From positions 1 to 5,984 of the forward strand of contig JBHIER010000224.1 in the NCBI GenBank assembly GCA_046760705.1: a DNA stretch of 5,984 bases. Direction: 5' to 3'. The notes below the pieces were generated by a model. The model ran no database searches. It was not told where the DNA came from and saw nothing but the letters and a program-made list of their open reading frames with translations. The position numbers and the translations under genes are program-made. Position 1 is the first letter of the stretch, and every line of letters begins with the position of its first letter. This DNA comes from JBHIER01 sp046760705 [NCBI: bacterium] (GTDB taxonomy: Bacteria > JBHIER01 > G020348925). Shown piece by piece: positions 1 to 5,712 of the stretch.

Positions 1-2
1 AA

Positions 3-1196
3 AAGTACGCCAGGCTGCTCCGCCACCTGCCTGTGATCGAACTGGATGAGATCGTCCTCGGCAAAAAGAACAAGTACTGGCGGGAATGGATCCGGCACCC
101 GGACAACGATGAGTACTGGGCTCGGGCCAGCTTCCTCGATCGTCTCCAGGGGCTCAACATCCCGGTCTACCACCAGTCTGGCTGGTTCGACGGAGACGGC
201 ATCGGCGCCAAGCTCAATTATCTGGCTATGGCCAGGCACGGGCACAGCTATCAGAAGCTCGTCCTCGGCCCCTGGGGCCATACGCCCCAGGCCACCCGCC
301 GGGGCCCTGGAGACAGGGATTTTGGACCAAATGCGATCATCGACCTGGAGCAAAGCTACCTCCGGTGGCTCGACCGGTGGCTGAAGGGGATCGAAAACGG
401 GATTGAAAGAGAACCGTTGGTCTCCCTCTTCGTCATGGGATCAAACCGATGGCTCCACGGAGAGACGTACCCTCTCCCTGAGGCGGAGTTCACAAAGTTC
501 TACCTGGCCAGCCAGGGGCGCGCCAACACCTCCCTCGGTGATGGCTGGCTCGATACGGCCCCGCCCGGAGATACGGTCGCCGCGGCCGATACCTTCACCT
601 ACGACCCGGCAGATCCCACACCGGACCCGAACTTCTACTTCGACCCCGAGGAACTGAAAGAAGAGGAGGAAGAGAAAAAGGTCCGCTCGGTCGAAGAGGA
701 GAGAGAAAAACGTCTCGCCTACTACTCAAGGGTGAACCAGGAGCGCGGTGACATCTTAGTCTACGACACGCCTCCTCTGAAAGAGCCTCTCACCTTCGCC
801 GGGCCGATCTCGGCTGTGCTCTACGCCAGCTCTTCGGCGGTAGATACCGATTGGTTCATGCGCCTGGCGGAGGTGGATGAGACCGGTCAGGTCATTCCCC
901 TCGTTCACGGAACGATCCGGGCCAGGTATCGGAACTCCTTTTCGAAACCGGAGCTCTTGAAACCAGGAGAAATCTACGAGTATGACCTCGATATGTGGCA
1001 GACGGGAATAACTATTCCTGAGGGAAGCAGGCTCCGGGTGGAGGTTGCCTCGGCCTCTTTCCCGTTCTTTTCGAGAAATTTGAACACCGGCAAGCACAAC
1101 GAGACCGAAACCGAGTTTGTGAAAGCGAAGCAGACCATCTATCATGATAAGGAACACCCTTCGCACGTCCTGCTCCCGGTGATTGGTGATTGGTGA
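3..1196 (+). CDS. CocE/NonD family hydrolase (X-Pro dipeptidyl-peptidase-like), C-terminal part
   Basis: The reading frame is open from the window edge, so the gene starts upstream; the GTG at 33 is internal. Visible are two members of the family's Ser-Asp-His triad: Asp in GWFDGD (codon 189-191) and His in GPWGHT (codon 279-281). The nucleophile Ser must lie in the missing N-terminal part. After the alpha/beta-hydrolase core comes the beta-rich C-terminal domain typical of CocE and X-Pro dipeptidyl-peptidases, recognisable from YDPADP, from the segment PLTFAGPISAVLYASSSAVDTD (split here as PLTFAGPISAVL and YASSSAVDTD), from GTIRARYRNS, and from RLRVEVASASFPFFSRNLNTG. The family cleaves esters or amides, including X-Pro peptides and cocaine; the substrate cannot be inferred here. 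A Glu/Lys-rich segment (about 647-712) sits within the C-terminal domain and looks like an insertion. The protein ends just after the usual LLPVI, at a 7-bp microrepeat. The family assignment is firm; the specific activity is unknown. Confidence 0.92.
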   Translation, partial: KYARLLRHLPVIELDEIVLGKKNKYWREWIRHPDNDEYWARASFLDRLQGLNIPVYHQSGWFDGDGIGAKLNYLAMARHGHSYQKLVLGPWGHTPQATRRGPGDRDFGPNAIIDLEQSYLRWLDRWLKGIENGIEREPLVSLFVMGSNRWLHGETYPLPEAEFTKFYLASQGRANTSLGDGWLDTAPPGDTVAAADTFTYDPADPTPDPNFYFDPEELKEEEEEKKVRSVEEEREKRLAYYSRVNQERGDILVYDTPPLKEPLTFAGPISAVLYASSSAVDTDWFMRLAEVDETGQVIPLVHGTIRARYRNSFSKPELLKPGEIYEYDLDMWQTGITIPEGSRLRVEVASASFPFFSRNLNTGKHNETETEFVKAKQTIYHDKEHPSHVLLPVIGDW

Positions 1197-1197
1197 G
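1179..1197. repeat. 7-bp tandem microrepeat at the hydrolase stop codon
   Basis: GGTGATTGGTGATTGGTGA consists of 2.7 copies of GGTGATT. It covers the last codons and the TGA stop of the hydrolase, adding GDW after the expected LLPVI end. It is probably a slippage product. Confidence 0.6.
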
Positions 1198-1283
1198 CCG
1201 CGTTCCGAATAGATCGGCGATGAGGGGTCGCTCACGAAACTTCTGGTGCCAGGGACGGGTCAAAGGGATCGATCAGACAGAGA

Positions 1284-1302
1284 GAGGATTCCCCGAATCC
1301 TC
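1284..1302. other. Perfect 8-bp stem hairpin between hydrolase and exported-protein genes
   Basis: GAGGATTC and GAATCCTC form a perfect 8-bp inverted repeat around a CCC loop. It lies about 90 bp after the hydrolase stop and about 50 bp before the next start. No T-run follows it, so it is not a standard intrinsic terminator. It could be a Rho-related 3' end, an mRNA leader structure or an operator. No convincing promoter is visible in the 1197-1350 gap. Confidence 0.45.
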
Positions 1303-1343
1303 AAGCCCAATAGTCACAACTTGCACTGCGGTACCGTCAAAAA

Positions 1344-1349
1344 GGAGGG
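1344..1349 (+). promoter_or_regulatory. Ribosome binding site deciding the start of the exported protein
   Basis: GGAGGG lies just ahead of three closely spaced in-frame ATGs at 1351, 1354 and 1360. The distance to 1351 is very short, so initiation may really use 1354 or 1360. The frame is also open upstream to an ATG at 1246, but that start has no such site and would bury the signal peptide. Confidence 0.7.
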
Positions 1350-1350
1350 A

Positions 1351-2070
1351 ATGATGAGAATGAGAATTGTCCTTGTGGTGCTGAGCCTGGTTGTTCTGGC
1401 AACCCTGGCCCCGAAGGGTGGGTCCTGCGGCACAGAGACCACCAAAGGCGGTGGGGTCGGGGTTTTCATGTTCGGATGGAATGGGTTTGATGTTGATGAG
1501 CTCCGTTCTAAGCTTCGCGAGAGCGGGTTTGAAGGTCTGGAAAAGAAGGATTTCACCTACGGTGGGGGTGGGTACGGCCTCGTCGGGGAGCGGATTCTGC
1601 TGGGTGGCGAGGGATACGGTTTTGAGCAGGTCGTATTCAGTGATTCTGTGAAGGCGACACTCGGAGGCGGCTACGGCTTTTTTGATGTCGGCTACGTCGT
1701 CCTCTCCAGGCGAGGCATCCAGGTCTACCCGATGATCGGGATAGGTGGTGGTGGGATGGATCTGAGGCTCGCGGCGCGAAACGGGACGCCTCAGTTCGAT
1801 GAGGTCCTGGAAAATCCCCGGAGAGAGGCGACTCTCTCGGTCGGTGGTCTATTGCTCCAATGCGCCCTCGGCGTCGACTACTTCCTGAGCCTCGGTGGAA
1901 ACGAGCGAGCTCAGGGAGGCCTCATCTTCGGCCTTCGACTCGGATACACCTTTGCCTCCTCGAAAGGTGATTGGAGCATGAAAGACGCCGACGTCATAGG
2001 TGGACCGGACGCGAGAATTACCGGGCCGTACATCCATTTTGCCATCGGCGGTGCAGGGTTCAACAGATAA
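1351..2070 (+). CDS. Exported glycine-rich protein, putative outer-membrane beta-barrel
   Basis: The 239-residue protein is not a family I can name. Residues 1-20 form a Sec-type signal: MMRMR, then a Val/Leu-rich core and an Ala-containing end. A Cys at residue 26 (GGSCG) is a poor lipobox, so lipidation is doubtful. The mature part has repeated strands with alternating hydrophobic residues separated by Gly-rich turns: GGGYGFFDVGYVVLS, GIQVYPMIGIGGGGMDL, a segment around VGGLLLQCALGVDYFLSLGG, GGLIFGLRLGYTFAS, and a terminal ITGPYIHFAIGGAGF. This is how small outer-membrane barrels look, although the C-terminal residue is Arg rather than the usual aromatic. Its strong RBS suggests translation from the ATG cluster at 1351-1360. 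The next gene is convergent, so it is not co-transcribed downstream. The function is unknown; the barrel fold is inferred from pattern only. Confidence 0.8.
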   Translation: MMRMRIVLVVLSLVVLATLAPKGGSCGTETTKGGGVGVFMFGWNGFDVDELRSKLRESGFEGLEKKDFTYGGGGYGLVGERILLGGEGYGFEQVVFSDSVKATLGGGYGFFDVGYVVLSRRGIQVYPMIGIGGGGMDLRLAARNGTPQFDEVLENPRREATLSVGGLLLQCALGVDYFLSLGGNERAQGGLIFGLRLGYTFASSKGDWSMKDADVIGGPDARITGPYIHFAIGGAGFNR

Positions 2071-2224
2071 GCTGCTCGGGGCTTGGGCCGCGGCGAAGAT
2101 CGATTCAGCTCGCTTGGAAACAAAGATTTGCTGGGGCCAAGGCTCGTCGGTTTCGGACCAGACCTTTTCTCTTCTACACCTGGTGACCGCCCGGAAGCCA
2201 TTTCCACTGAGGGGATGTTGGCTG

Positions 2225-3518
2225 TTAGCCCTCCGAGGTCCAGCGGAAGGCCGAGACGCCGATCGAGAAGAAGGTCACGCCAACCGCCAGCAGGATGGCG
2301 CAGGGGAGAACCATCTCTGCTGCGGTGAACCGCCTCCAGACGGCCCCTTCCATAGCCAAAATAAACCACTTCACAGGGCTTATATGACCCAATGTTCGCA
2401 TCCAGGAGGGCATGAAAAAGAGAGGAACCATGCCACCACCGAGCATGGCCATAATGAGCAAAACGGCCCAGGTGGCTCCGGCTGCAGCCTGCTCTGTTTT
2501 TCCAAGCACGGATAACAGCATCATTATCCCCACGAAGGCCAGCGAACCCCACAGAATCGCCAGGGCCAACATCGAGAAAGAAGTTGGCCTCATGCCAAAG
2601 AGAAGCATGCCTACACCGAAGAGACCGACCGAAATTGTGACCGTAGTGGAAAAACAGGCCAGGGCTTTTCCGCCCAGAATTTGGACTCGACCGATGGGGG
2701 CCATCTGCAGCCGCACCAGAGTGCCCCTCGTGCGCTCGGTCACTATTGAAAGGCCGAATGCGGCCGTAATTACCGATGATGCCCCAGATGACACCCTGGG
2801 GAAAGGAGATCTCGTAAGCACTGGTCGGACCCTCCCTCGTCACTGCCACATCCGCCTTCTCAATCCTCAACGGCTCAAAACCGCCAAAGCCTCTTTCCCT
2901 TACCGTCCCACTGTCCGTACTGGACTCAGTAGAGATACTATCAAGAAAGGTATTCAGGGCACCGAAGAGTTGCTCGAGATCGTTGCGGGTCTCAGGGTCA
3001 ATAGTGGGTGATTCACGTACGAAGGTTCTCGCTCTTTCAATATTCTCCCGTTGGGCTGCCGGATCTGAAAAGAGATTTTGAAACCTTTCGGAGCCGTATT
3101 TCATGAGAATCCCTTGGAGCATAGCCGCCTCGGCGCGACGGGCAGGATCAACGCCCAGTTCCACCGTCGGAGGTTCTCCCCAGAACATCCGTCTGCTGGC
3201 CTCCCCAAATCCTTCTTTCAGAATTACGTAAGCAACCCTCTTGCCGCGGCGGACGAGTTCGACAGCCTCCTCGATCTCTGTCACCCGAATCTGAACCTCA
3301 GAGGCTGAGTCAAGAGCAGCGACGAAGGCTTGAGACTCGTCGGTCTTGTCCTCATCCACTACCAGAATGGAAATTGAACTGCGACCGCCACCCCCACCAA
3401 AGATTGCCCCGAAAAAGACGGCGATAATGAGCGGAAAGAACAGGGTGAAAAAGAAGCCGGCTTTATCCCGCAGCAAAAGATGCAAATCCTTTGCCGCCAT
3501 GGCAAGTATCTCTCTCAC
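2225..3518 (-). pseudogene. ABC-2 type transporter permease, frameshifted
   Basis: This is the membrane subunit of an exporter of the ABC-2 (YhgE/DrrB/NatB-like) type. The likely start is GTG at 3518, right after the ATPase stop, with GAGGGA at 3530-3525 as RBS; ATG at 3500 is an alternative. The first half, about 247 codons, contains a first membrane helix at residues 20-38 (FFFTLFFPLIIAVFFG) and a large extracytoplasmic domain. It ends with the family-typical SFPQGVIWGIIG. The continuation (AAFGLSIVTERTRGTLVRL, then several hydrophobic helices up to SAFRWTSEG) lies in another frame, open from 2821 to the TAA at 2227-2225. Joining them near 2766-2776 gives about 430 residues, normal for the family, and requires one base fewer than the sequence shows. 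The original frame otherwise runs on as nonsense to 1911. Either the gene is broken or the sequence has an indel. The substrate is unknown. Confidence 0.85.
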
Positions 3519-3520
3519 GA

Positions 3521-4279
3521 TCAGTCCCTCAGATGTCGTCCGGTCAGATTCAAAAAGACTCCCTCCAGGTCGGGACGATCCACTCGAAACCGGAGCAACT
3601 GTCTCAATTCGCACTCTGCCCTCCTGCCCCTCGGCCACGACGACGTTTTTCCCCCGTAGGCGGCGATGAGACCCTCAACCGTGTCGAGGGCAAGAAGCTT
3701 TCCGCGGTCGAGTATCCCTACCCGGCGACAGAGCCGTTGCGCCTCCTCCATATAGTGTGTAGTGTAGACAATAGTGCGGCCCTCTTCACGGAGCGCCTCA
3801 ATCTTCTCAAAGATAGCATTGCGCGACTGAGGGTCAACGCCGACCGTGGGTTCGTCCAGGAGAAGCAGCGGCGGATCATGGATGAGAGCTATTGCCAGGT
3901 TTAGACGCCGCTTCATCCCACCGGAGTAAGTTTTGACCCGGTCGCCACGGCGGTCGGCAAGGTCCACGAATTCGAGACACCAATCCACCCGATCCTTCAG
4001 CCTGCCTCCGGCCATACCCTGGATCTTACCGAAAAAAGAGAGGTTCTCTTCTCCGGAGAGATCTTCGTAAATGGCTAACGTCTGCGGAGCCACACCGATC
4101 TTTGCCCGAACCTCAGGACGTGTGGGCGGACCCAACACATCCAGCTCAACAGCTCCAGCGTCCGGTCTCAAAAGACCGAGGGCCATATTGACGGCCGTCG
4201 TCTTCCCGGCCCCGTTTGGCCCCAAAAGCCCAAAGACCTCGCCACGCTCGATTTCGAGCGACACATCATCCACGGCCAC
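3521..4279 (-). CDS. ABC transporter ATP-binding protein, N-terminally truncated
   Basis: This is the nucleotide-binding subunit of the adjacent ABC-2 exporter. All catalytic motifs are present in the 252 residues: Walker A GPNGAGKT (20-27), Q-loop Gln66, signature YSGGMKRRL (118-126), Walker B LLLLDEP (138-144), D-loop GVDP (147-150) and switch His175. The C-terminal FRVDRPDLEGVFLNLTG is typical of DrrA-like exporters. Two things are odd. First, the only start is GTG 4279, without an RBS; homologous-looking sequence (FGSI) continues just upstream, but a TAA at 4315-4313 closes the frame with no start codon. About 20 residues, normally containing the first strand and A-loop, are therefore missing. 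Second, around 3646-3590 the expected family sequence (NVVVAEGQEGRVRIETVAP) is in the -1 frame, while the open frame reads TSSWPRGRRAEC. The permease follows with almost no gap. The identity is firm; that it makes a working protein is doubtful. Confidence 0.85.
   Translation of the reverse strand: MAVDDVSLEIERGEVFGLLGPNGAGKTTAVNMALGLLRPDAGAVELDVLGPPTRPEVRAKIGVAPQTLAIYEDLSGEENLSFFGKIQGMAGGRLKDRVDWCLEFVDLADRRGDRVKTYSGGMKRRLNLAIALIHDPPLLLLDEPTVGVDPQSRNAIFEKIEALREEGRTIVYTTHYMEEAQRLCRRVGILDRGKLLALDTVEGLIAAYGGKTSSWPRGRRAECELRQLLRFRVDRPDLEGVFLNLTGRHLRD
3645..3655 (-). other. Homopolymer/slippery site G5A5C in the ATPase gene
   Basis: On the minus strand the sequence reads GGGGGAAAAAC. In the ATPase frame it contains G GGA AAA, which fits the X XXY YYZ pattern of -1 ribosomal slippage. 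A -1 slip here enters the frame that encodes NVVVAEGQEG and continues without a stop into the permease frame. An indel in the G/A run would have the same effect on the reading frame and is the simpler explanation. Confidence 0.4.
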
Positions 4280-4296
4280 GATGGAGCCAAAACATT

Positions 4297-4500
4297 GGGC
4301 CGTCCTTTCTTTTTACCTCTTTTTCTTTGGACAAGCAAAGAAAAAGTAGGGGAAGAAAAAAAGTTTGTACTTTGCAGTTTAAAGCAAAACTCGTCGGTTT
4401 GCCCGTTCCGTGGCCAGGAAGGCGAAGCTTCGCTAGAGAACTTTGCGAGCTGAGTTCTTGTATTCACTGAATCAGCTTGCCTGTGGAACAACAGGTCTCT
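4297..4500. repeat. Hairpin-rich repeat-like stretch abutting the ATPase gene
   Basis: This stretch has no supported gene. At its left end, read on the minus strand, it has CTACTTTTTCTTTGC, TTGTCCAAAGAAAAAG and then AAAAAGAAAGGACGGCCC. From memory, a motif like this recurs between genes in many proteobacterial genomes; I could not check that. Further right are a perfect 12-bp palindrome GCGAAGCTTCGC (4422-4433), ATTCA-C-TGAAT (4462-4472), GAACT/AGTTC (4438-4442 and 4453-4457) and CCTGT/ACAGG (4480-4484 and 4491-4495). It lies exactly where the ATPase gene loses its N-terminus, so it may have inserted or recombined there. The outer limits are uncertain. Confidence 0.45.
4316..4350. repeat. Strong hairpin CTTTTTCTTTG / CAAAGAAAAAG
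   Basis: An 11-bp perfect inverted repeat (4319-4329 and 4336-4346) surrounds a 6-base loop. With one bulged T it extends by CCT/AGG to 4316 and 4350. It lies just upstream of the ATPase GTG on the minus strand. It might act as a transcription barrier, but its low GC content and its position argue more for a dispersed palindromic repeat. Confidence 0.7.
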
Positions 4501-4543
4501 TTGGCCCTCTGGGCGGGGTTTGAACCTCTTTTCGAAAATGAGA

Positions 4544-4573
4544 TTGACAGAGGTCTCATCTCAGTTGTATCTT
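4544..4573 (+). promoter_or_regulatory. Sigma70-like promoter for the eIF-2B-like gene
   Basis: A perfect -35 box TTGACA (4544-4549) is followed after 18 bases by TATCTT (4568-4573) as -10. Transcription would start near 4580, leaving a leader of about 58 bases. An AGGAG site at 4627-4631 stands 6 bases before the ATG at 4638. Confidence 0.65.
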
Positions 4574-4637
4574 AGAAGTGTCTGGGTGAGGTCTACCCAT
4601 AGCTTTTTAACAATGTTTATCACTTTAGGAGAAGGAT

Positions 4638-5162
4638 ATGTTAGAAAAGATCAGCGACAATCACCTCTCGGGGGCGACGGAGCTCGCCATTCGCTGCGCC
4701 AAATATCTGAAAGACCATCCCGAATCGCGGCCCATGTGCGAGGGACGGTTGCTGGCCCAGGATTTAGGCTCTGTGGATATCTCACGCATTTTGATTGTCG
4801 ATGGGGCCATATCGACACTCATTGATCAAGTGGATATGGTTCTGGTTGGTGCGGACAGGGTCTCAGAGAAGTGGGTAATAAATAAGATCGGCACGCGCGG
4901 CTTGGCTATTATGGCCAAGGAGTCTGTGGTTCCCATCTACTGCGTCTGCGAGACAAGCAAATTTCTACCCTCAGACCTTCTTCCCTTCACTCAGAAGGAG
5001 AAACCTGGGGAGGAAGTGTGGGAGAGGATCACTGAGAATGTGAGAGTCAGAAACTTCTATTTTGAAGAGATCCCTTTGGACTCCTTCACCGGATTCATCA
5101 CCGACAAGAGAATCCTCGAGGCTGAAGATGTCAGGAGGATTGTGGCAGAAGGATGGGCATGA
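4638..5162 (+). CDS. eIF-2B/MtnA-fold isomerase-like protein, internally shortened
   Basis: The 174-residue protein belongs to the eIF-2B alpha/beta/delta, ribose-1,5-bisphosphate isomerase and MtnA superfamily. Visible signatures are SGATELA in the N-terminal helix (11-17), ESRPMCEGR (29-37, sugar-phosphate-binding region), LIVDGA (52-57), VLVGADRV (68-75) with the conserved Asp73, NKIGT (82-86), VPIYCVCETSKF and a C-terminal EEIPLDSFTGFIT. From general knowledge, members usually have about 270-340 residues. Here SGATELA and ESRP, normally separated by roughly 100 residues, are only about 12 apart. The missing part contains the helices and first Rossmann strand that carry the active-site Cys in the isomerases. 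The start is well supported: RBS AGGAG 6 bases upstream and a clear promoter. It stands alone, with no methionine-salvage or AMP-salvage neighbours. Isomerase activity is unlikely; a degraded or altered family member is more plausible. Confidence 0.85.
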   Translation: MLEKISDNHLSGATELAIRCAKYLKDHPESRPMCEGRLLAQDLGSVDISRILIVDGAISTLIDQVDMVLVGADRVSEKWVINKIGTRGLAIMAKESVVPIYCVCETSKFLPSDLLPFTQKEKPGEEVWERITENVRVRNFYFEEIPLDSFTGFITDKRILEAEDVRRIVAEGWA

Positions 5163-5191
5163 GCTTCGGTGCTTTCGCGCTCTTTTCTTTT
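5161..5191 (+). terminator. Possible weak terminator after the eIF-2B-like gene
   Basis: GAGC (5161-5164, overlapping the stop codon) can pair with GCTC (5179-5182), and TTTTCTTTT follows at once. The stem is only four pairs with a large loop, so this is a tentative call based mainly on the T-rich tail. Confidence 0.25.
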
Positions 5192-5263
5192 ACAACATTT
5201 GAAGGTAGGTGAAGGCAATCTCACCCATGCTTTCTCTTATTCTCTTTATCGAGGATTTAGGGT

Positions 5264-5279
5264 ATCCCACCGGTCAGAT
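5264..5279. repeat. Palindromic site 1 (downstream of the small Cys/His gene)
   Basis: ATCCCACCGGTCAGAT is partly palindromic around ACCGGT. It matches the reverse complement of site 2 (5481-5496) at 15 of 16 positions. It lies 20 bases beyond the stop of the small minus-strand gene. Confidence 0.6.
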
Positions 5280-5298
5280 TTAGGTTGTTAGTTCTTTT

Positions 5299-5460
5299 TC
5301 ACTTCCAACTAGCCATTCCTCGACATCGCCTACAAAGCTTTCTTCTACCTTTACCTTTTCGTCTATCACGCCTTTTTATCCTGCTCCCTAAATTGCAGTC
5401 ACTGTAAACATGATACACAAAGCTTCTTGGAGAGTAATATGGATTTACCATGCGAGGCAT
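5299..5460 (-). CDS. Small basic Cys/His protein, possible zinc ribbon (53 aa)
   Basis: Frame: ATG at 5460-5458, TGA at 5301-5299. The start has a near-ideal ribosome binding site, AAAAGGAGG at 5475-5467, 6 bases upstream. The protein begins MPRMVNPYYSPRSF. It contains His17 and Cys22 (YHVYSDCNLGSRI), a strongly basic middle (KRRDRRKGKGRRK, residues 29-41) and a CxxC (LCRRC, Cys43 and Cys46). The H-x4-C...C-x2-C arrangement could bind one zinc ion, and the basic middle would suit nucleic-acid binding. I recall loosely similar small proteins (H...C..G..I......G.G...LC..C) in other bacteria but cannot name a family. It is alone on its strand, bracketed by two matching palindromic sites. No membrane or signal segment is seen. 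That it is coding rests on the RBS and the residue pattern; the function is unknown. Confidence 0.65.
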   Translation of the reverse strand: MPRMVNPYYSPRSFVYHVYSDCNLGSRIKRRDRRKGKGRRKLCRRCRGMASWK

Positions 5461-5466
5461 CTTGAA

Positions 5467-5475
5467 CCTCCTTTT
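5467..5475 (-). promoter_or_regulatory. Strong Shine-Dalgarno site of the small Cys/His gene
   Basis: AAAAGGAGG on the minus strand, 6 bases ahead of ATG 5460. It is the best ribosome binding site in the window and the main support for this short gene. Confidence 0.7.
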
Positions 5476-5480
5476 CAGCT

Positions 5481-5496
5481 ATCTCACCGGTGGGAT
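5481..5496. promoter_or_regulatory. Palindromic site 2, possible operator upstream of the small gene
   Basis: ATCTCACCGGTGGGAT is palindromic except for one T/G pair and is centred on CCGG. It lies just upstream of the small gene's RBS, in the expected leader or promoter-proximal region. The same sequence, inverted with one mismatch, recurs at 5264-5279. It could be a repressor operator, a leader hairpin or one end of a small element. Confidence 0.5.
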
Positions 5497-5712
5497 CTCC
5501 TATAGCAGTCATTGTTTTTCCTCTAGCACATCATATTAAAAGAGATTCAGATATTTAATTCGTATCATGGATACTTTCAGCCTAAAGACCTTTCTTATGT
5601 TGACTATCAAAGATAATGAACACTTTCATAACATGCAATGTAACTGTTTACTTCTAACAAATTTGGTAAAAATCACATGAAGCTTGTTAATTTATCTTAT
5701 CTTATTGTGTAA
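5497..5712. other. AT-rich intergenic stretch, no supported gene
   Basis: This gap between the two minus-strand genes is visibly AT-rich and has stop codons in all frames. A minus-strand TAATATGAT near 5540 resembles a -10 region, but no good -35 accompanies it. No tRNA, terminator hairpin or coding stretch was recognised. Confidence 0.5.

Noticed and set aside
756-1235. 159-codon minus-strand frame opposite the hydrolase
   Set aside because: It is a shadow of the clearly identified hydrolase, Arg/Gly-rich, with no conserved motif.
1911-2760. Continuation of the long minus-strand frame past the permease frameshift
   Set aside because: It reads as low-complexity nonsense overlapping the real permease 3' half and the barrel-like gene; no family pattern.
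2412-3011. 199-codon plus-strand frame opposite the permease
   Set aside because: It is antisense to well-recognised permease coding sequence and has no RBS or domain pattern.
4316-4350. Rho-independent terminator
   Set aside because: The stem is strong but mostly A/T pairs, and no gene ends just before it on either strand.
4168-4491. 107-codon minus-strand frame across the repeat-like stretch
   Set aside because: It runs through hairpin repeat sequence into the ATPase in the wrong frame; no support for translation.
4462-4495. CRISPR-like or attachment-site repeats
   Set aside because: Only short unrelated palindromes are present; there is no regular repeat-spacer pattern and no integrase nearby.
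4520-4825. 101-codon plus-strand frame overlapping the eIF-2B-like gene
   Set aside because: Its start lies upstream of the promoter, and it shares sequence with the better supported eIF-2B frame.
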